A program made the translations under genes and the position numbers. Positions 48,544 to 60,300 of a stretch of DNA of 64,000 bases are shown piece after piece. Source of the DNA: Thozetella sp. PMI_491 (taxonomy: Eukaryota > Ascomycota > Sordariomycetes > Chaetosphaeriales > Chaetosphaeriaceae); assembly GCA_021432635.1 (NCBI GenBank), contig MU270141.1, positions 16,089-80,088 of the forward strand. Direction: 5' to 3'. The notes under the pieces are model-generated. The model was not told where the DNA came from. It saw nothing but the letters and a program-made list of their open reading frames with translations, and made no database searches. Every line of letters starts with the position of its first letter. Position 1 is the stretch's first letter.

Positions 48544-49110
48544 ATATCATGGATACATCTATTTGAGGAGTAGGGTATGGCCTGGTTGGCCGGATCACGT
48601 CTACATCATCCTGGTTCTTTGGGCGTTTGTGAGTAGGGGACACCCATCATGAATAAGAAAAAATGAGTTGGCGCACGTCGCGCTTAGGACCGAGAGCACA
48701 GTTTTAAAAGCATTGCTATCGCATGTTGAGGTGTGACGCCATTGTGATAGGATGCAGAATGTGCTACCCCATTGCGCTCGTCGCATCATCTTGGTGAGAT
48801 CGGCATCTGGAGCGTAAACCGTTCGGAAAGCCGAAGCAGTATCTACTGCTGTATATCCCCCATCCGCCCCTCCTTGCCAGCTCTACTTTTGTGAGTGGTA
48901 GCCTAGTTAGTACGAGATACTATTGACTCTCTCATTTCGAGGGTTTCCCACAGGTTCGATGTGGCGAATTCCACCGTAGCCAGGCTCGACCCTACTTCCA
49001 TCTAACCCGGCTTTGGGGGTTTTTCATTAGCCATTTGATCGGGGCACAATCGCTAGAAAGAAGTTGCCTTCGTGGTATCGCAAGCCGTGCCCTGTCCCCT
49101 CCTCATCGCC
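48544..49110. other. intergenic between convergent RPS9 and SLU7
   Basis: About 0.57 kb for the two 3' UTRs. An AATAAGAAAAAATGAG stretch at about 48650 could serve RPS9 polyadenylation. No coding signal is seen. Confidence 0.6.
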
Positions 49111-50517
49111 TTAGTGTACAAGCTCGTCCTTGCCTAATAGTCTGGCCATTGGATCGTTAGCCGCTGTCCTCTTCCTACGGTATTCGTCCAGTTCCGCCTC
49201 CGTGACGCCAGCCATCATCTCCTCCCTGGACCGTTTTTGCGACGAGGCAGCCTCCTCTGTGCTGTGCGCGAACTCAGCCTGCTCGTCCTCCGCGGGCCCT
49301 CTTTCGACTAAGTCAGCACCCATCTTGTGGCGCTGGGACTGCTCCCATGCACGTTTGCCTTCTTCACCTGTGCAATAGCTATTCTTGATGAGGGAGTGGC
49401 AACAGGCGTAACCCCACTGGAAATCGGTCCACCAGCTTCCCCACACGGCGTTGTGGTTGTTGACGAGAACGTCCTCGGGATACTTGGACCTGGCGGTCTT
49501 CCTGGGCGCCCCCTTAATTAGCCCAGCCTCGTCGTACTCGACAAAGTGCTCCGACTCGGCCATGGTTAGGTTGCCTGGCTTGGTAGGCATAGTATCCTGC
49601 TGGTTGCCGTACTTCTCGGCGAGCATTCTTGCGCGCTCCAGCCTCTTTTGCTCGGCCACCTCGTTCTCCTTCTTTCTGGAAAGCTCCCCGGCTGTGGGAT
49701 TTGCTTGAAGGTGCTGGCTTGTGTCACCCGTCTTCTCCTGAGTCTCCCACGCGTACCGTTGCGCTCTCTCGAACTCCCCAGCGTCCCCGGAGGACTTCAA
49801 GGTGCCTTCTTCAGCAAAGAGAGCGGCGGCCTTATCGGCGGTTGCGCCGCCGTCGACCATAGACCGAGTCTTAGGGTCATACTTGGCCGAGTCCAGGCCC
49901 AGGTTAAGCAAGTATTTTGCCGTGTCCTCCCGTATCCGTAGCTGTCTGGTCGATGTCGGCTGGTGCTTACTCATGTCCGACTCCTCGGCATACTTGTCAC
50001 CATCTTGGATCTCCTCGCCAGTCTCTGCCGCCTTCCTGGCTTGCAGTTGCTTCCGTAGCTCCTCCATCTGGTTGTATTCGTCCACGACTGCCTTGTACTC
50101 GCGGGGGTCGTAGCCGCTATATCGGTCGCGCTTGGCGTCGTACCCGAGCTTCATCTCTTTCACGAAACGGTCGGCTTTGATATCCTTGCCTGAGAATTTG
50201 GCACCAACTTTGCGCGGCCGCTCCAAGCAATCCCTCTTCTGGTGACCCATGGCTCCGCAGTTCTCGCAGGCGCCTTTCACCCATTTTGTCCTCGCGGGGC
50301 CAGTCTGCTTGCCCCGGTCATGCCAAGCTGCCTTCTCGTCGTCATTCTCAGTGAGTCGCGAGCGCTGGTGCTGAAGCGAATCGTTTTCGTCCTGCCCTGT
50401 GACGTAGAACGGCTGTTTGCTGATGAATGACGGTATGTATATATTGTCTTCCTTGCGCGCCGCTCCAGCGGCAGCGGAGCTGCTACCAGTTGGCTGATCC
50501 GGCCGTGGTGGCGGCAT
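49111..50517 (-). CDS. SLU7: pre-mRNA splicing factor Slu7 (second-step factor)
   Basis: Intronless, 468 residues. The start chosen is the ATG at 50517 (MPPPRPDQPTG); the frame is open 62 codons further upstream, but that sequence is not family-like and begins without a suitable ATG. The N-terminal block has NIYIPSFISKQPFYV, which binds the spliceosome. A CCHC zinc knuckle follows with C84, C87, H92 and C97 (GACENCGAMGHQKRDC). Next come the conserved DRYSGYDPREYK segment, the long Lys/Glu/Ala-rich middle, and the KYPEDVLVNNHNAVWGSWW block with YACCHSLIKNSYCTGEEG. Slu7 fixes 3' splice-site choice and exon ligation in the second catalytic step of splicing. It is the last intact gene before the RIP-mutated tract, whose AT-rich edge lies about 600 bases upstream of its ATG. 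Confidence 0.96.
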   Translation of the reverse strand: MPPPRPDQPTGSSSAAAGAARKEDNIYIPSFISKQPFYVTGQDENDSLQHQRSRLTENDDEKAAWHDRGKQTGPARTKWVKGACENCGAMGHQKRDCLERPRKVGAKFSGKDIKADRFVKEMKLGYDAKRDRYSGYDPREYKAVVDEYNQMEELRKQLQARKAAETGEEIQDGDKYAEESDMSKHQPTSTRQLRIREDTAKYLLNLGLDSAKYDPKTRSMVDGGATADKAAALFAEEGTLKSSGDAGEFERAQRYAWETQEKTGDTSQHLQANPTAGELSRKKENEVAEQKRLERARMLAEKYGNQQDTMPTKPGNLTMAESEHFVEYDEAGLIKGAPRKTARSKYPEDVLVNNHNAVWGSWWTDFQWGYACCHSLIKNSYCTGEEGKRAWEQSQRHKMGADLVERGPAEDEQAEFAHSTEEAASSQKRSREEMMAGVTEAELDEYRRKRTAANDPMARLLGKDELVH

Positions 50518-50814
50518 TTTGCTATTCCGTCGCTCGGTAGAATCCTGTTCGCTCGATTTCCTTGTTGGGGTGGTTGCAGGAGAATGGTTTCGAGTATGGC
50601 TGGGGAGAGAGGTGGCCTGGTGGACAGATGTTGCGTTGAAAGTAAAAGGCAGGTGAAGAGGTCCTTCGGCCAAACAGAAAGTGGGCCACATGATTTTGAC
50701 CAACCGATAAGCCTCTGGTGGGGCAGCGTAAAAAGTAAGGTACTGGTACTATAAATTCTACAGGCCAAGGTTTCAGCACTAGTTAGTTAGCGTGCAGCTT
50801 AAATCATACCGTCG

Positions 50815-50985
50815 CGCTCCTAGTTGATGGGAGAAGTGGGCAAGAAAGCCACCTTAAACCAGTCAATTGAGGCTATCTCAAGATGACGAAAAAAGAAGAG
50901 GGCGCTCGGTGCGAAGCGCTGAGCAGCTATGCCTGGAGGAACTACAGAGTGAAGTTCCATAAGGTTATTTATTCTGGGCACGTAC
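50815..50985. repeat. dispersed repeat, copy A (GC-normal)
   Basis: Begins CGCTCCTAGTTGATGGG and matches 51324-51510 at an offset of about 509 bases. Strong matches include GCCACCTTAAACCAGT, CTATCTCAAG and CAGCTAT. Compared with copy B this copy keeps C and G where B has T and A. The right boundary is approximate. Confidence 0.7.
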
Positions 50986-51058
50986 CGTACAGAATCCTTT
51001 CGCCGTGAATTTTCGTCACAGTATTACGGTGCGCCACGCACGGCTCACACCCATACAA

Positions 51059-51080
51059 AAACGGCTGTTTTCAGCCGTTT
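51059..51080. repeat. perfect 9-bp hairpin with TTTT loop
   Basis: AAACGGCTG, loop TTTT, then CAGCCGTTT. It lies between the two copies of the dispersed repeat, about 40 bases before the switch to AT-rich DNA. Confidence 0.75.
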
Positions 51081-51323
51081 CCACACTGTATGGCAGAGAA
51101 ATATGAGGGGGAGTTTGGTATTTTTTTTTCTTATAATTATAAAGGTATAGCTAATGCTTTAAAGTAAGTTTTAGCTAGTTTAAAGGTGTGAGAAGTAGCA
51201 GAGATTTAATTAAATATTTTATTAACTAGCTAATATAAGAGCTAGCTACTAATATAATAGCCTAGGGCTAAATATAATAGTTATATTCAACAGACTACTT
51301 AAGTGGTAAATACCTTAATGTAA

Positions 51324-51510
51324 CGCTCCTAGTTGATAAAAGGAGTAGTTAAAAGGCCACCTTAAACCAGTTAATTAATACTATCTCAAGGTGAGGAAAA
51401 AAGAGAAGGAGAGCGTGCAGCGCAAAGCGTTACACAGCTATTTACAGGTGGGGTGGGCGCACAAGCTACTAAGCCCTACAAAGTAAAGCTTTAGAAAAAG
51501 TTCGGCACAG
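51324..51510. repeat. dispersed repeat, copy B (RIP-mutated)
   Basis: Second copy of the repeat at 50815-50985, in the same orientation. Many differences from copy A are C-to-T or G-to-A (for example CAGTCAATTGAGG against CAGTTAATTAATA), plus an insertion of roughly 30 bases near 51446. Two copies 0.5 kb apart could be LTRs of a small element or independent fragments of one family. Confidence 0.7.
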
Positions 51511-52222
51511 ACATGCGCACAGACCGTGATATCACCTCTCCCTCTAGGAAAATCTGCCCTAGATTTTCAGTTAAAAAAAAAAAAAAAGTCTAGCTCAACT
51601 CTGTTTTAAAATATATTACTTTCTAAGCAGTAGTAGGGTACCTTTAGTTTAACTATTATATTAGTTGCATTAACTAAGCCTATAGTTTAATTAATAAGTA
51701 TATAAGCCTCTTACAACTATTTTATTAAACTTACCTCTAGTTATAATTATAAATTATTAGTTTTTTATATTCTCCCTCTCTAATATTAAACCTTTAATAT
51801 CTTACTAACTATTATATTATTATTTAAATAATCCTTTAAAAATTAATTATCTTACTATACCTTAATTTATATTTATAGTTTCTTTAATAGTCTTACTACT
51901 AATAGATTTCTATTATAATAATATTATAATTAAGTATTAGCTACCTTCCCATAACTACTAATAAAGCTTAGCACTTAGGATTAGTAATTAATAATAGTAA
52001 AACTCCTAATAAATACTTTAGGTACCTATAAAGATACTTAGCTAATAAGAAAGGATTACCTAGAGTATTATAGTGTTATGCTTTACTAAGGTATAGCTAG
52101 AGAAGAAGTATAAAATGTTAGAAGTCTTATCCAGGTAAATTAATACCTTATTAACTATTATTTAAGGTCTATATATATACCACTTATAATCTATTCCTAG
52201 GATAATCCTTTCCACTAGGAGT

Positions 52223-52340
52223 ATTCACTAGGAATTCCCTAGGAATTTATTTTACATCCTATTAGAGAATTCACTAGGAATCCCCTAGGAATTTATAGTA
52301 TATTCTCTTAAAGAATATATCTAGAATTCCCTAGGAACTC
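52223..52340. repeat. short tandem repeat of an ATTCACTAGGAAT unit
   Basis: A unit beginning ATTCACTAGGAATTCCCTAG occurs at 52223 and again 46 bases later with one C/T change; a third, shorter copy (GAATTCCCTAGGAACTCC) follows near 52325. The unit contains nested CTAGGAATTCCCTAG palindromic words. Confidence 0.75.
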
Positions 52341-52498
52341 CTTAGGTAAATCTACTATAGAAATGCTGGTGATTTTATAGAGAATCCTTAAGGGATAGTT
52401 CCTTGGAGATTCTTTATGAGATTAGTCCTACTTAGCTATAACTATTAGTTTCCTTAGGGTATAATAACTATTACCCTATAAAAAGTTTATTATCTTAA

Positions 52499-52804
52499 TG
52501 TTATAGCTGCTGGCCCTGACCACGGATCAGACTATCTACTGCGAGTATATAGACGAACAGATAGCCATAGCTGCCCAGCAGCTGCCCAGCCACTAATCTC
52601 TATATAGCTACATACGTTAAGATCGTGGCAAGCAGAGGAGCTGTGGACGCCTAGAGGCCCTAGCTCCTTGGATATACCCCTGATTAGAGCTGGAGAGTAG
52701 CTACGCTGCCTCTTTCTCCCTGATCTCTATCTTAGAGTCTTTAGTTACTTATCTAAAGTATGGTTAACCAGCCCTATTACTGCCCTGTAAAGCTTGCCGT
52801 AATA
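52499..52804 (+). repeat. 5' LTR of the chromovirus
   Basis: 306 bases from TGTTATAGCTGC to GCCGTAATA. It matches the 3' LTR over its full length without an indel. It keeps C and G at many sites where the 3' copy has T and A, and the reverse at a few, including both termini. It is less AT-rich than the surrounding tract. Confidence 0.93.
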
Positions 52805-53999
52805 CTACTTTAAGATTTAAAACACTATAGCTAGGAAGCTTAGAATATCCTACCCTTATAGACGACCTATGCTAAGCTCTACAGAGTTGTTTTATAATAA
52901 AACGATCTTAGCTTTAAGGAGCTACTGACTACTACCTGTGCTAAGCGTTAACTATACCTAGTCTAACTAGTTAGATCGTGATTCTACTAGTGCTGACTTA
53001 TACCCCCTTTCTCTAACCTGATTTACTAGTAAGTAAATAATAAAACTATTAACTTATAACTAACGCTTTAATTATAGCTAGTACTATTCTTTTCTTACTT
53101 TCTCTGTTTTTATACATTCTTACGCTTAATCTCTGCTATATATATATATATAAGAGGAAGCCTTATAAATACTTATCGTATAACATAGGAGTGACATACT
53201 ATAAACCCCCTTTCTTCCTCTAAGCCTTAATTATACTACTCTCTACTTTAAAAAACCCTTTTTATATATAAGAATAGCTTTAAGAAAACCTTTATATAGA
53301 GCTATAAGCTTATTATTAAGAGGTACCCCTATTTGCCCCCTTATTACTATACTAGTCCCTCTAAAGGATAATATCCCTTTAATATATAGATTCCTTACCT
53401 TAAAGGATAACTATTAGAGCTATACTAGGCACTAAATATATTAAAAGTAGCAGAAAGCTATTATAAAAGATATAACACTATTAAATACTATTAATAATAA
53501 GTAGCTTTTTACTAAGATTTAAGACTATACTATAAAGCTCTTAACATAGCCCCTAAGACTAATAGTTAAAGGCTAAAATAAGCCTATAAAGCTTATACAT
53601 AACAACCTAGTCAACTAGATCCTTATATACCCTATTATAAGAGAACTATTATTAGCCTTAATAATAATAAGTAAACACTATAAAGATTAAATAATAAAGC
53701 TACTATAATTATTATATATAATACAAGACTAACTCTCCTCTTACTTTAACCAGTAAGTCATACTAAAAGATTAAGTTTATTTTTTAAAAGCCTTTATAGC
53801 TAACTCTTTAATATAATAACATAACTAAGTACTGCCTAACATAAAAATACTATCCCTAGATTAATAGTAAGTACCTATAACATTAGGCTAACCTAAAACT
53901 ATCCTTAACCCCCTCTATTTAAAAGACCCACGAGTAGAAAAGGGTCTAGACTATAAAGACTAGAAAATCTAGATTAAGAATAAACTAATAGTAGATTAG

Positions 54000-56900
54000 G
54001 TAATCTTCCCTATTAAAATAGAAAAAATAGCCTATATTATCAGCTAGACTATTAGTATAATAATATAATAACTATACCTATAGGTAGCTTAAGGTATAGT
54101 TAACCCCTTTATAGATTTTATAGAGCTATTAGACTTCCTTAGTGCTTATTTCTCTAATTAGATAAAGAAATAAATAGCCTATATAAAACTTAAGCATATA
54201 TAATTTATAAAAGGCTTTGATTTTAATAAGTTTACTATAAAGTTTATAACCTAAGTATAATATATTAAACTATATAAAAAAAACTAGAAAAAAACTTTAT
54301 ATAAAATACTTTATATAGACCTTAGGAAAGCTATAGTCAGCTAATATAATAATATTATAATACTATTCTAAGAATATATTATAGTAGCTAAAAAGCATAC
54401 CTTCCTAAACCAATAAGAGTATAAATAAGTAACTTACTACTAATAAAGTACCCTCTAGCAAACAAAAACCCTTAGATTAGCATTATATACAACTCTATTC
54501 CCTGTCTAACTCTATAAAGGAATATCCTACCCAAAACCCTTTATACCCCTAATAAAGGCTACTTTTTAACTAGCAACGCTAATTAAACACTATTTTAACT
54601 ATAATCAACCTAGCTATAAAGCTATAACATACCCTAAGCTAAAATAACTTGGACTAGTTATATAGATCTTAAAGCCTAATAAGAATAATAATAATAATGC
54701 CTTAAAAAAGGATTAAGAGGAATAGTTAACTAGTAATAGTATTAGAAGCTCTAATTATAACTTATTAAACTAGTAGGCTAAAAGTAAGCCTTTACCCTAG
54801 CTACTATTATAATATTAATAAGAGCTAACCTTAACCTTATACATCTAGTCAGAGGGAAGTAACTAATAATACCTATAAAGCTCTTATTTATAAGTATAAC
54901 ACTATAATTTAATACTCTAGTTAATACTAGAGCTAATATTTACCTTTTGCTACGACTAGACCTTATTAAGCAAGTTATTAAACAGCTAAGAGTATAATAT
55001 TAAAAGCTACTAAAACTAGTCCCTATTAAAGGCTTTAATAAAGTCCTATCTTAAAAGATCTCTAGTATTCTAATAGTCTACTTATTATTAGATTATTATA
55101 AGCTTTTAAATTAACTACTGCTAGAGCTAGTAATAAGCTATAAGTTAATTATAAGCAGTAAGTTCCTAAAGGAATATTATATTACTATTATACTATATAA
55201 TTATAAGATCTACTAGCCTTCTACCTCCCTACCTATATATAATATCCCTAATATTATCCTTCCCCCTTATATAAAGCCCTTATATATAAGGATAAACTAC
55301 TAGTATAATATTAAACGTTATACCCTAGCCTAGAACTATAACAAGAAGCACTAATTAGACAGGCGCTACTCAGGACAAATATCTATAATCTAAAGAGTAT
55401 CTTCAGACTCTAAACCTATAAATAAACCTAATTACTACTCCCTAGCCACAAATAAACCTATTACAAGGATAAAACACACCTATAGCTATTCCTAAGATAA
55501 TAGTCTTAAAAAGATAGAGCACTATCTTAGGGATAAGCTTTATATATTACTACCTCTATTATAAAAGCTATTAAAGGTAAAGAATTAACTATCTCCTATC
55601 TCCCTGTCCCTAATTAATACAGCTAGGTTTAAAAGGGAATAGTTATAGATAGAGAATAATATAAATCTAGACTACTTTATTAAAACTATCTCTTTAGATA
55701 AGATTAATACTATAATTTAAAATAAGAGGCTAGAGGCTCTCTCTAGCAAACCTAAAGTAAAAAAGTTAGTTTATAAGTACTAGCTAGACTATCTTATAGA
55801 TCTAACCCCCTTTTTCTCCTACTAGTAATCTAATAAGCTACCCCTAGATAATTAATAAGGCAAGATTAAGATCGACCTAACTACCCCTTTTAAGGTTAAG
55901 ATATATCTATTATATAAAATAAGTGTAAACTAGCTAGAGTATATATAAGACTATTTAATAAAGAGTTATTAAAAAGGCTTTATTATATATAGTAAAGCAT
56001 TTATAATATCACCTGTCCTTATTATTAAAAAACCCTATAAAGGATAGCACTTCTATATGGATTATAAATGCCTTAATACTATCTTTAGGAAAGATATCTT
56101 CCCCCTACCCCTAATTAACAAAATACTAGACTAGATCTCTTATACAAAGGTCTTTACAAAGCTAGATATCTAACAAGTATTCCACTAAATTAAGCTCTAT
56201 TTTAACTCTATTAATCTAATTATATTCTAGACTAGGTTTAACATGTTTATATATTAAGTTATACCCTTTAGCCTAACTAATAGGCTAGTAGTCTTTTAAG
56301 CCTATATTAATAAGGCATTAGGCAACTTATTAGACATCTATTATACTACTTATATAAACAATATATTAATTTACTCTAATTACCTAGAAGATTATAACAG
56401 CTATATATAACAAGTAGTCAAACAACTATAAAACACTAGACTATATAATAATATTAAAAAGACTAAGTACTATATTACTAGCATTAAGTTCCTAGGATTT
56501 ATAATTACTATAAGAGGTCTCTATATAGATCTTAATAAGATAGTTATAGTTATAGACTAAAAGCCCCCTAAGAATATATATAGGATATATTTTTTTATTA
56601 GGTTCTATAACTTTTACTGTTGCTTTATATATAACTTTAGTTATATCGTAAAGCCCTTAATAGATCTAACTAGGACTAGTATATTATTTATATAGGAAAA
56701 GCATTAATAAAATATATTTAATTAACTAAAACATAGCCTGACTAATACCCTTATCTTTAGCTATTACTTACTAACTACTAAGACTATACTAGAAATAGAT
56801 GCTTTTAATAGCATTTTAAAAATAGTACTACTTTAGAGACGCCCTAATTAGAGCTAGTATTTAATTAGTTACTTCTCTAAAAAGATAGTTAGTATTAAGA

Positions 56901-58760
56901 CTAGATATCTAATCTAGGATAAGGAGTTATTAGTAATAGTTTATACCTATAAGTACTAGTAAACTAAGCTTATAAGACTAACCACCCCTTTTACAATTAT
57001 AACTAACTATAAAGCCCTTAAGCATTTTATGACTAAGTATCTCCTAAATAACAGACAAGTATATTAGGCTTAAAAACTATCTACCTATAACTATAAGATT
57101 ATCTATTAACTAGGCAAGTAAAATATTCTAGCTAATACCTTATTAAAGAAGTTAAAGCTTATTTATATAGTAAGAAAATACTATAATTAAGAGTAAACTA
57201 TAAAAATACTAAATCCCTAATAAATAGTTCTTATCTATACAATCTCCTTATCTATTGTTAAAATCACTATTATAAAACTACTAGATAACATATTATTAAT
57301 AGATTAGATCCTATAGGTAAATCAAGCCATAAAAAGGAGTTAGTAATATATAAACTCTTTTAATTAAGGCTTTAAAATAAATCTCTTACTCTATAATAAT
57401 CTCCTTGTCGTTTTAAATATATTAGGTTTAGATAGTATACCCCTTTAGACCGCCCTTATCAAGCAGGCTTATAAACCTAAGGTTAGTAGGCATTTAGGAT
57501 ATAATAAGATAAAAGAACTACTAAAAAGGCTGTATTACTAGTTATTACTAGGCATTAATATAAGATAATATATTATAAATTATTAATCTTATTATTAAAG
57601 TAAGATCCTATATAATAAAACCCCTAAACTACTCTAACTATTTCCTATCTTATTAATATTATAATAAGACATTACGATTAATAATAAGGATATATCTAAG
57701 GATTACACTAGGTATAACTATACCTAGGTTATTATAGATTGCCTTAACAAATACCTCTTTATACTCCTAGGGTATAAAGCTAATACTATTAAAGATATAG
57801 TAAAGTTATTCTATACCTATATCTAGTATATCTTTAACTCTCTTAATACTATAGTCTCTAATTATAAACTATAGTTTATCTTAGCCTTTATAGATAAGAT
57901 ATATTAGCTAATAAGTATAAAGTAGAAGTTTTTTACTACTAATTATCTCTAGATAAATAACAACTCTAAAGTAGTAATACAACAGATTAATTAAAAGCTA
58001 TATTACTACTATAGCTACTTTTAAAACGACTAGTTAAAGTACTTACTAGTATTAGACTTTATATAAGTAACTACTCCTTATATAAGTATTAGAGTAACTC
58101 TCTATAAGATTAATATAGGGATAATACTAAAGCTATACTATAATTAGCACGAGTAAACGACTGTTAAACAAGGCTATACCAAGGATTTAACATAATTAGA
58201 AGCTTAATAGTTTATAAACTATACTTATAAAGTATAGAAATAGGCGAAGAAATACCTGGTTATAACATAAGCTTATTAGAGCCGTTAAGTTAATAAGTAC
58301 CACTAAAAGCCTGATTTTAAGGTTAATAACTAAGCCTTTATCTCTATAAAGGGATAGAGCTCTAACCAGCCTAGTCTAAAGCTAGGGAAGTAGATAGATA
58401 GCCTGTTTAAAATCATAAAGGCATACAATAATACCTATATATTAGATCTTCCACCATCCTATAAAATACACCTAGTATTTAACATAAGCTAGCTATAAAA
58501 GGCACTAGATAACCCACTCCTAAAGCAACTACAGCTAGAGCTAGAGCCTAATATTATTAACAGAGAGCCTAAATAAGAGGTTAACCACTTAAAAGCATTA
58601 CATATCTACTATAAGAAACTATAATATAAGGCTTAATAGGTAAGGTATAATCCTAACAACAAGTAGTACTATACCTCTAGCTTTTATAACACGCTATAAA
58701 CAATCTAACACTTCCATAAGAAATATCCAGATACTCCCAAACCACTAATAAAGCTAAACA
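54000..58760 (+). pseudogene. RIP-broken gag-pol region of the chromovirus
   Basis: Motifs found in order: gag-like helical DNA at about 54.1-54.4 kb; a zinc knuckle near 54590-54640 whose Cys codons now read Tyr; a protease motif near 54919-54935 reading VNTRAN where DTGA is expected; a reverse transcriptase ending in YINNILIYS at 56351 where YxDD is expected; RNase H with LEIDAFNS at about 56789; the integrase zinc-binding start HLGYNKIKELLKRLYY at about 57490; an integrase core near 57.7-58.0 kb; and a chromodomain ending FHKKYPDTPKP at about 58710. All lie on the plus strand in more than one frame, with many TAA/TAG codons. Boundaries are approximate. No function remains. Confidence 0.88.
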
Positions 58761-59557
58761 AGTAGCTCCAAGCTACTAAGAATAATTAACAGCTAGATAA
58801 CTCTAATTAGAACAACAAGCCTTATAAACTCAACACCTAGAGAAACCTCTACTAACAGCCCTACTTTTAACAGATAATAACCCTAAGGGTCGCCAACTCT
58901 AGATTCCCTTATAATTTAGCTATAATCTTAGAGTTACAATCCCCCTAAGCCTCGCCCCACCTAATAACTAGATAAAAACGCCTTTATTAAGAAGAGTAGG
59001 GTTAATATTTTCTAATACTTACCCTAAAAATATACTAACAGATATATTAGCACAACAGTCTAGCCAACTGTTTAGGGTCTTAAAGGCAAACACTAGGCTA
59101 GCGTTTAACTCTAGATGTAGTCAAGAGTTTTTCCTTATAAAACTATTCCTACTACCTTTCCAGATGTAAAAAGCTAGCTAAAATCACTGGCAATAGCAAT
59201 AGGTTCTCTTATATATCTACCCCTAATTTTAAGGTCTCTTAGTAAGATAAACAAACCCTATATACTCTATAAACATTACTTCAGAGCTAAAAAAAATAGT
59301 ATCTAAACCAACTTATAAGGGCAATCTCTAGGTATACTGTTAAGCCTACTAAGAACACCCTTATCAAGGTTAAGCTCCGCCTAACAGGATTACTTATATA
59401 ACCTAGAGGGATATAAACAATAGCTAGCTTTTTTTTTACATAGAAAAGAAAGGGTTAATATAAGAAACCTTAGAGGATAGAGTGTATACTTAGTGTTGCC
59501 TATATTAGTTTACTTTACTTCTTACCTTCTTTTTTTCAGGGACGAAAAACAAGCTTT

Positions 59558-59570
59558 AAGAGGGGGGTAG
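59558..59570 (+). other. polypurine tract of the chromovirus
   Basis: AAGAGGGGGGTAG directly precedes the TG of the 3' LTR. This is the expected position of the plus-strand primer in LTR retrotransposons. Its G run survives, unlike most G in the tract. Confidence 0.8.
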
Positions 59571-59876
59571 TGTCATAGCCGCTAGCCCTAACCACAGATC
59601 AGACTATTTACTACGAATATATAGACAAATAGATAGCTATAACTGCCTAATAGCTGCCTAGCTACTAATCTCTATACAGCTATATACGTTAAGATTATAG
59701 CAAGTAGAGGAGCTGTAGACGCCTAGAGGCCCTAACTCCTTGGATATACCTCTGATTAGAGCTGGAGAGCAGCTACACTGCCTCCTTCTCCCTGATCTCT
59801 ATCTTAGAGTCTTTAGTTACTTATCCAAAGTATAATTAACCAGCCCTATTACTGCCCCGTAAAGCTTGCCGTGACA
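59571..59876 (+). repeat. 3' LTR of the chromovirus
   Basis: 306 bases, TGTCATAGCC to CCGTGACA, with intact TG..CA ends. It differs from the 5' LTR at about three dozen sites. All are transitions, with no transversion and no indel. Confidence 0.93.
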
Positions 59877-60300
59877 CTTAATATGACTTATTAATATAGC
59901 TATTAGAGTAGTATAACTTTTTTTAATAGTAGTATAAAAGCTATTAATAGAATAGTTAGGTCTATAATAATAAGGTAAGAGGCTAATAAGTCCTTACTAA
60001 GTATAATATAATACAAATAGATTTCTAGAGTTAAATATAATAAAGTAAAACTATTTTTAATACTATTAGTTATTTAAGTGGCTTTTATAGCTAGGGTTGT
60101 GATTAAGTTGAGTAAATTGAGTTTTAATAGCTACTTAAACTTAACTCAACTCAAGCAACTCAAACTTAGATTTAATGAGTTGAGTTATATATAAAACTAA
60201 AACTCAACTAAATTTACTTAACTCAACTTAAATTACTATATAATAAACTTAAATTTAACTTAGATATAGAAATATATATATAAACTAATAAACTAATAAA

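Larger units (their letters stand above)
50518..51109. other. SLU7 upstream region, edge of euchromatin
   Basis: Holds the SLU7 promoter and leader, then the first (GC-normal) copy of a short dispersed repeat and a perfect hairpin at 51059-51080. Base composition changes abruptly at about 51110 to TA-rich DNA. Confidence 0.6.
52499..59876 (+). mobile_element. complete Ty3/gypsy LTR retrotransposon (chromovirus), inactivated by RIP
   Basis: Two 306-bp LTRs in direct orientation flank 6766 bases of internal DNA. The 3' LTR keeps TGTCA...TGACA ends. Target-site duplications CTTAA lie at 52494-52498 and 59877-59881. A polypurine tract (AAGAGGGGGGTAG, 59558-59570) abuts the 3' LTR. Inside, on the plus strand, are traces of gag with a CCHC knuckle, protease, reverse transcriptase, RNase H, integrase and a C-terminal chromodomain, in the order of Ty3/gypsy elements. 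Every coding part has stops, so the copy is dead; it could only move with proteins from elsewhere. I did not recognise a tRNA primer-binding site after the 5' LTR, perhaps because of RIP changes. Confidence 0.93.
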
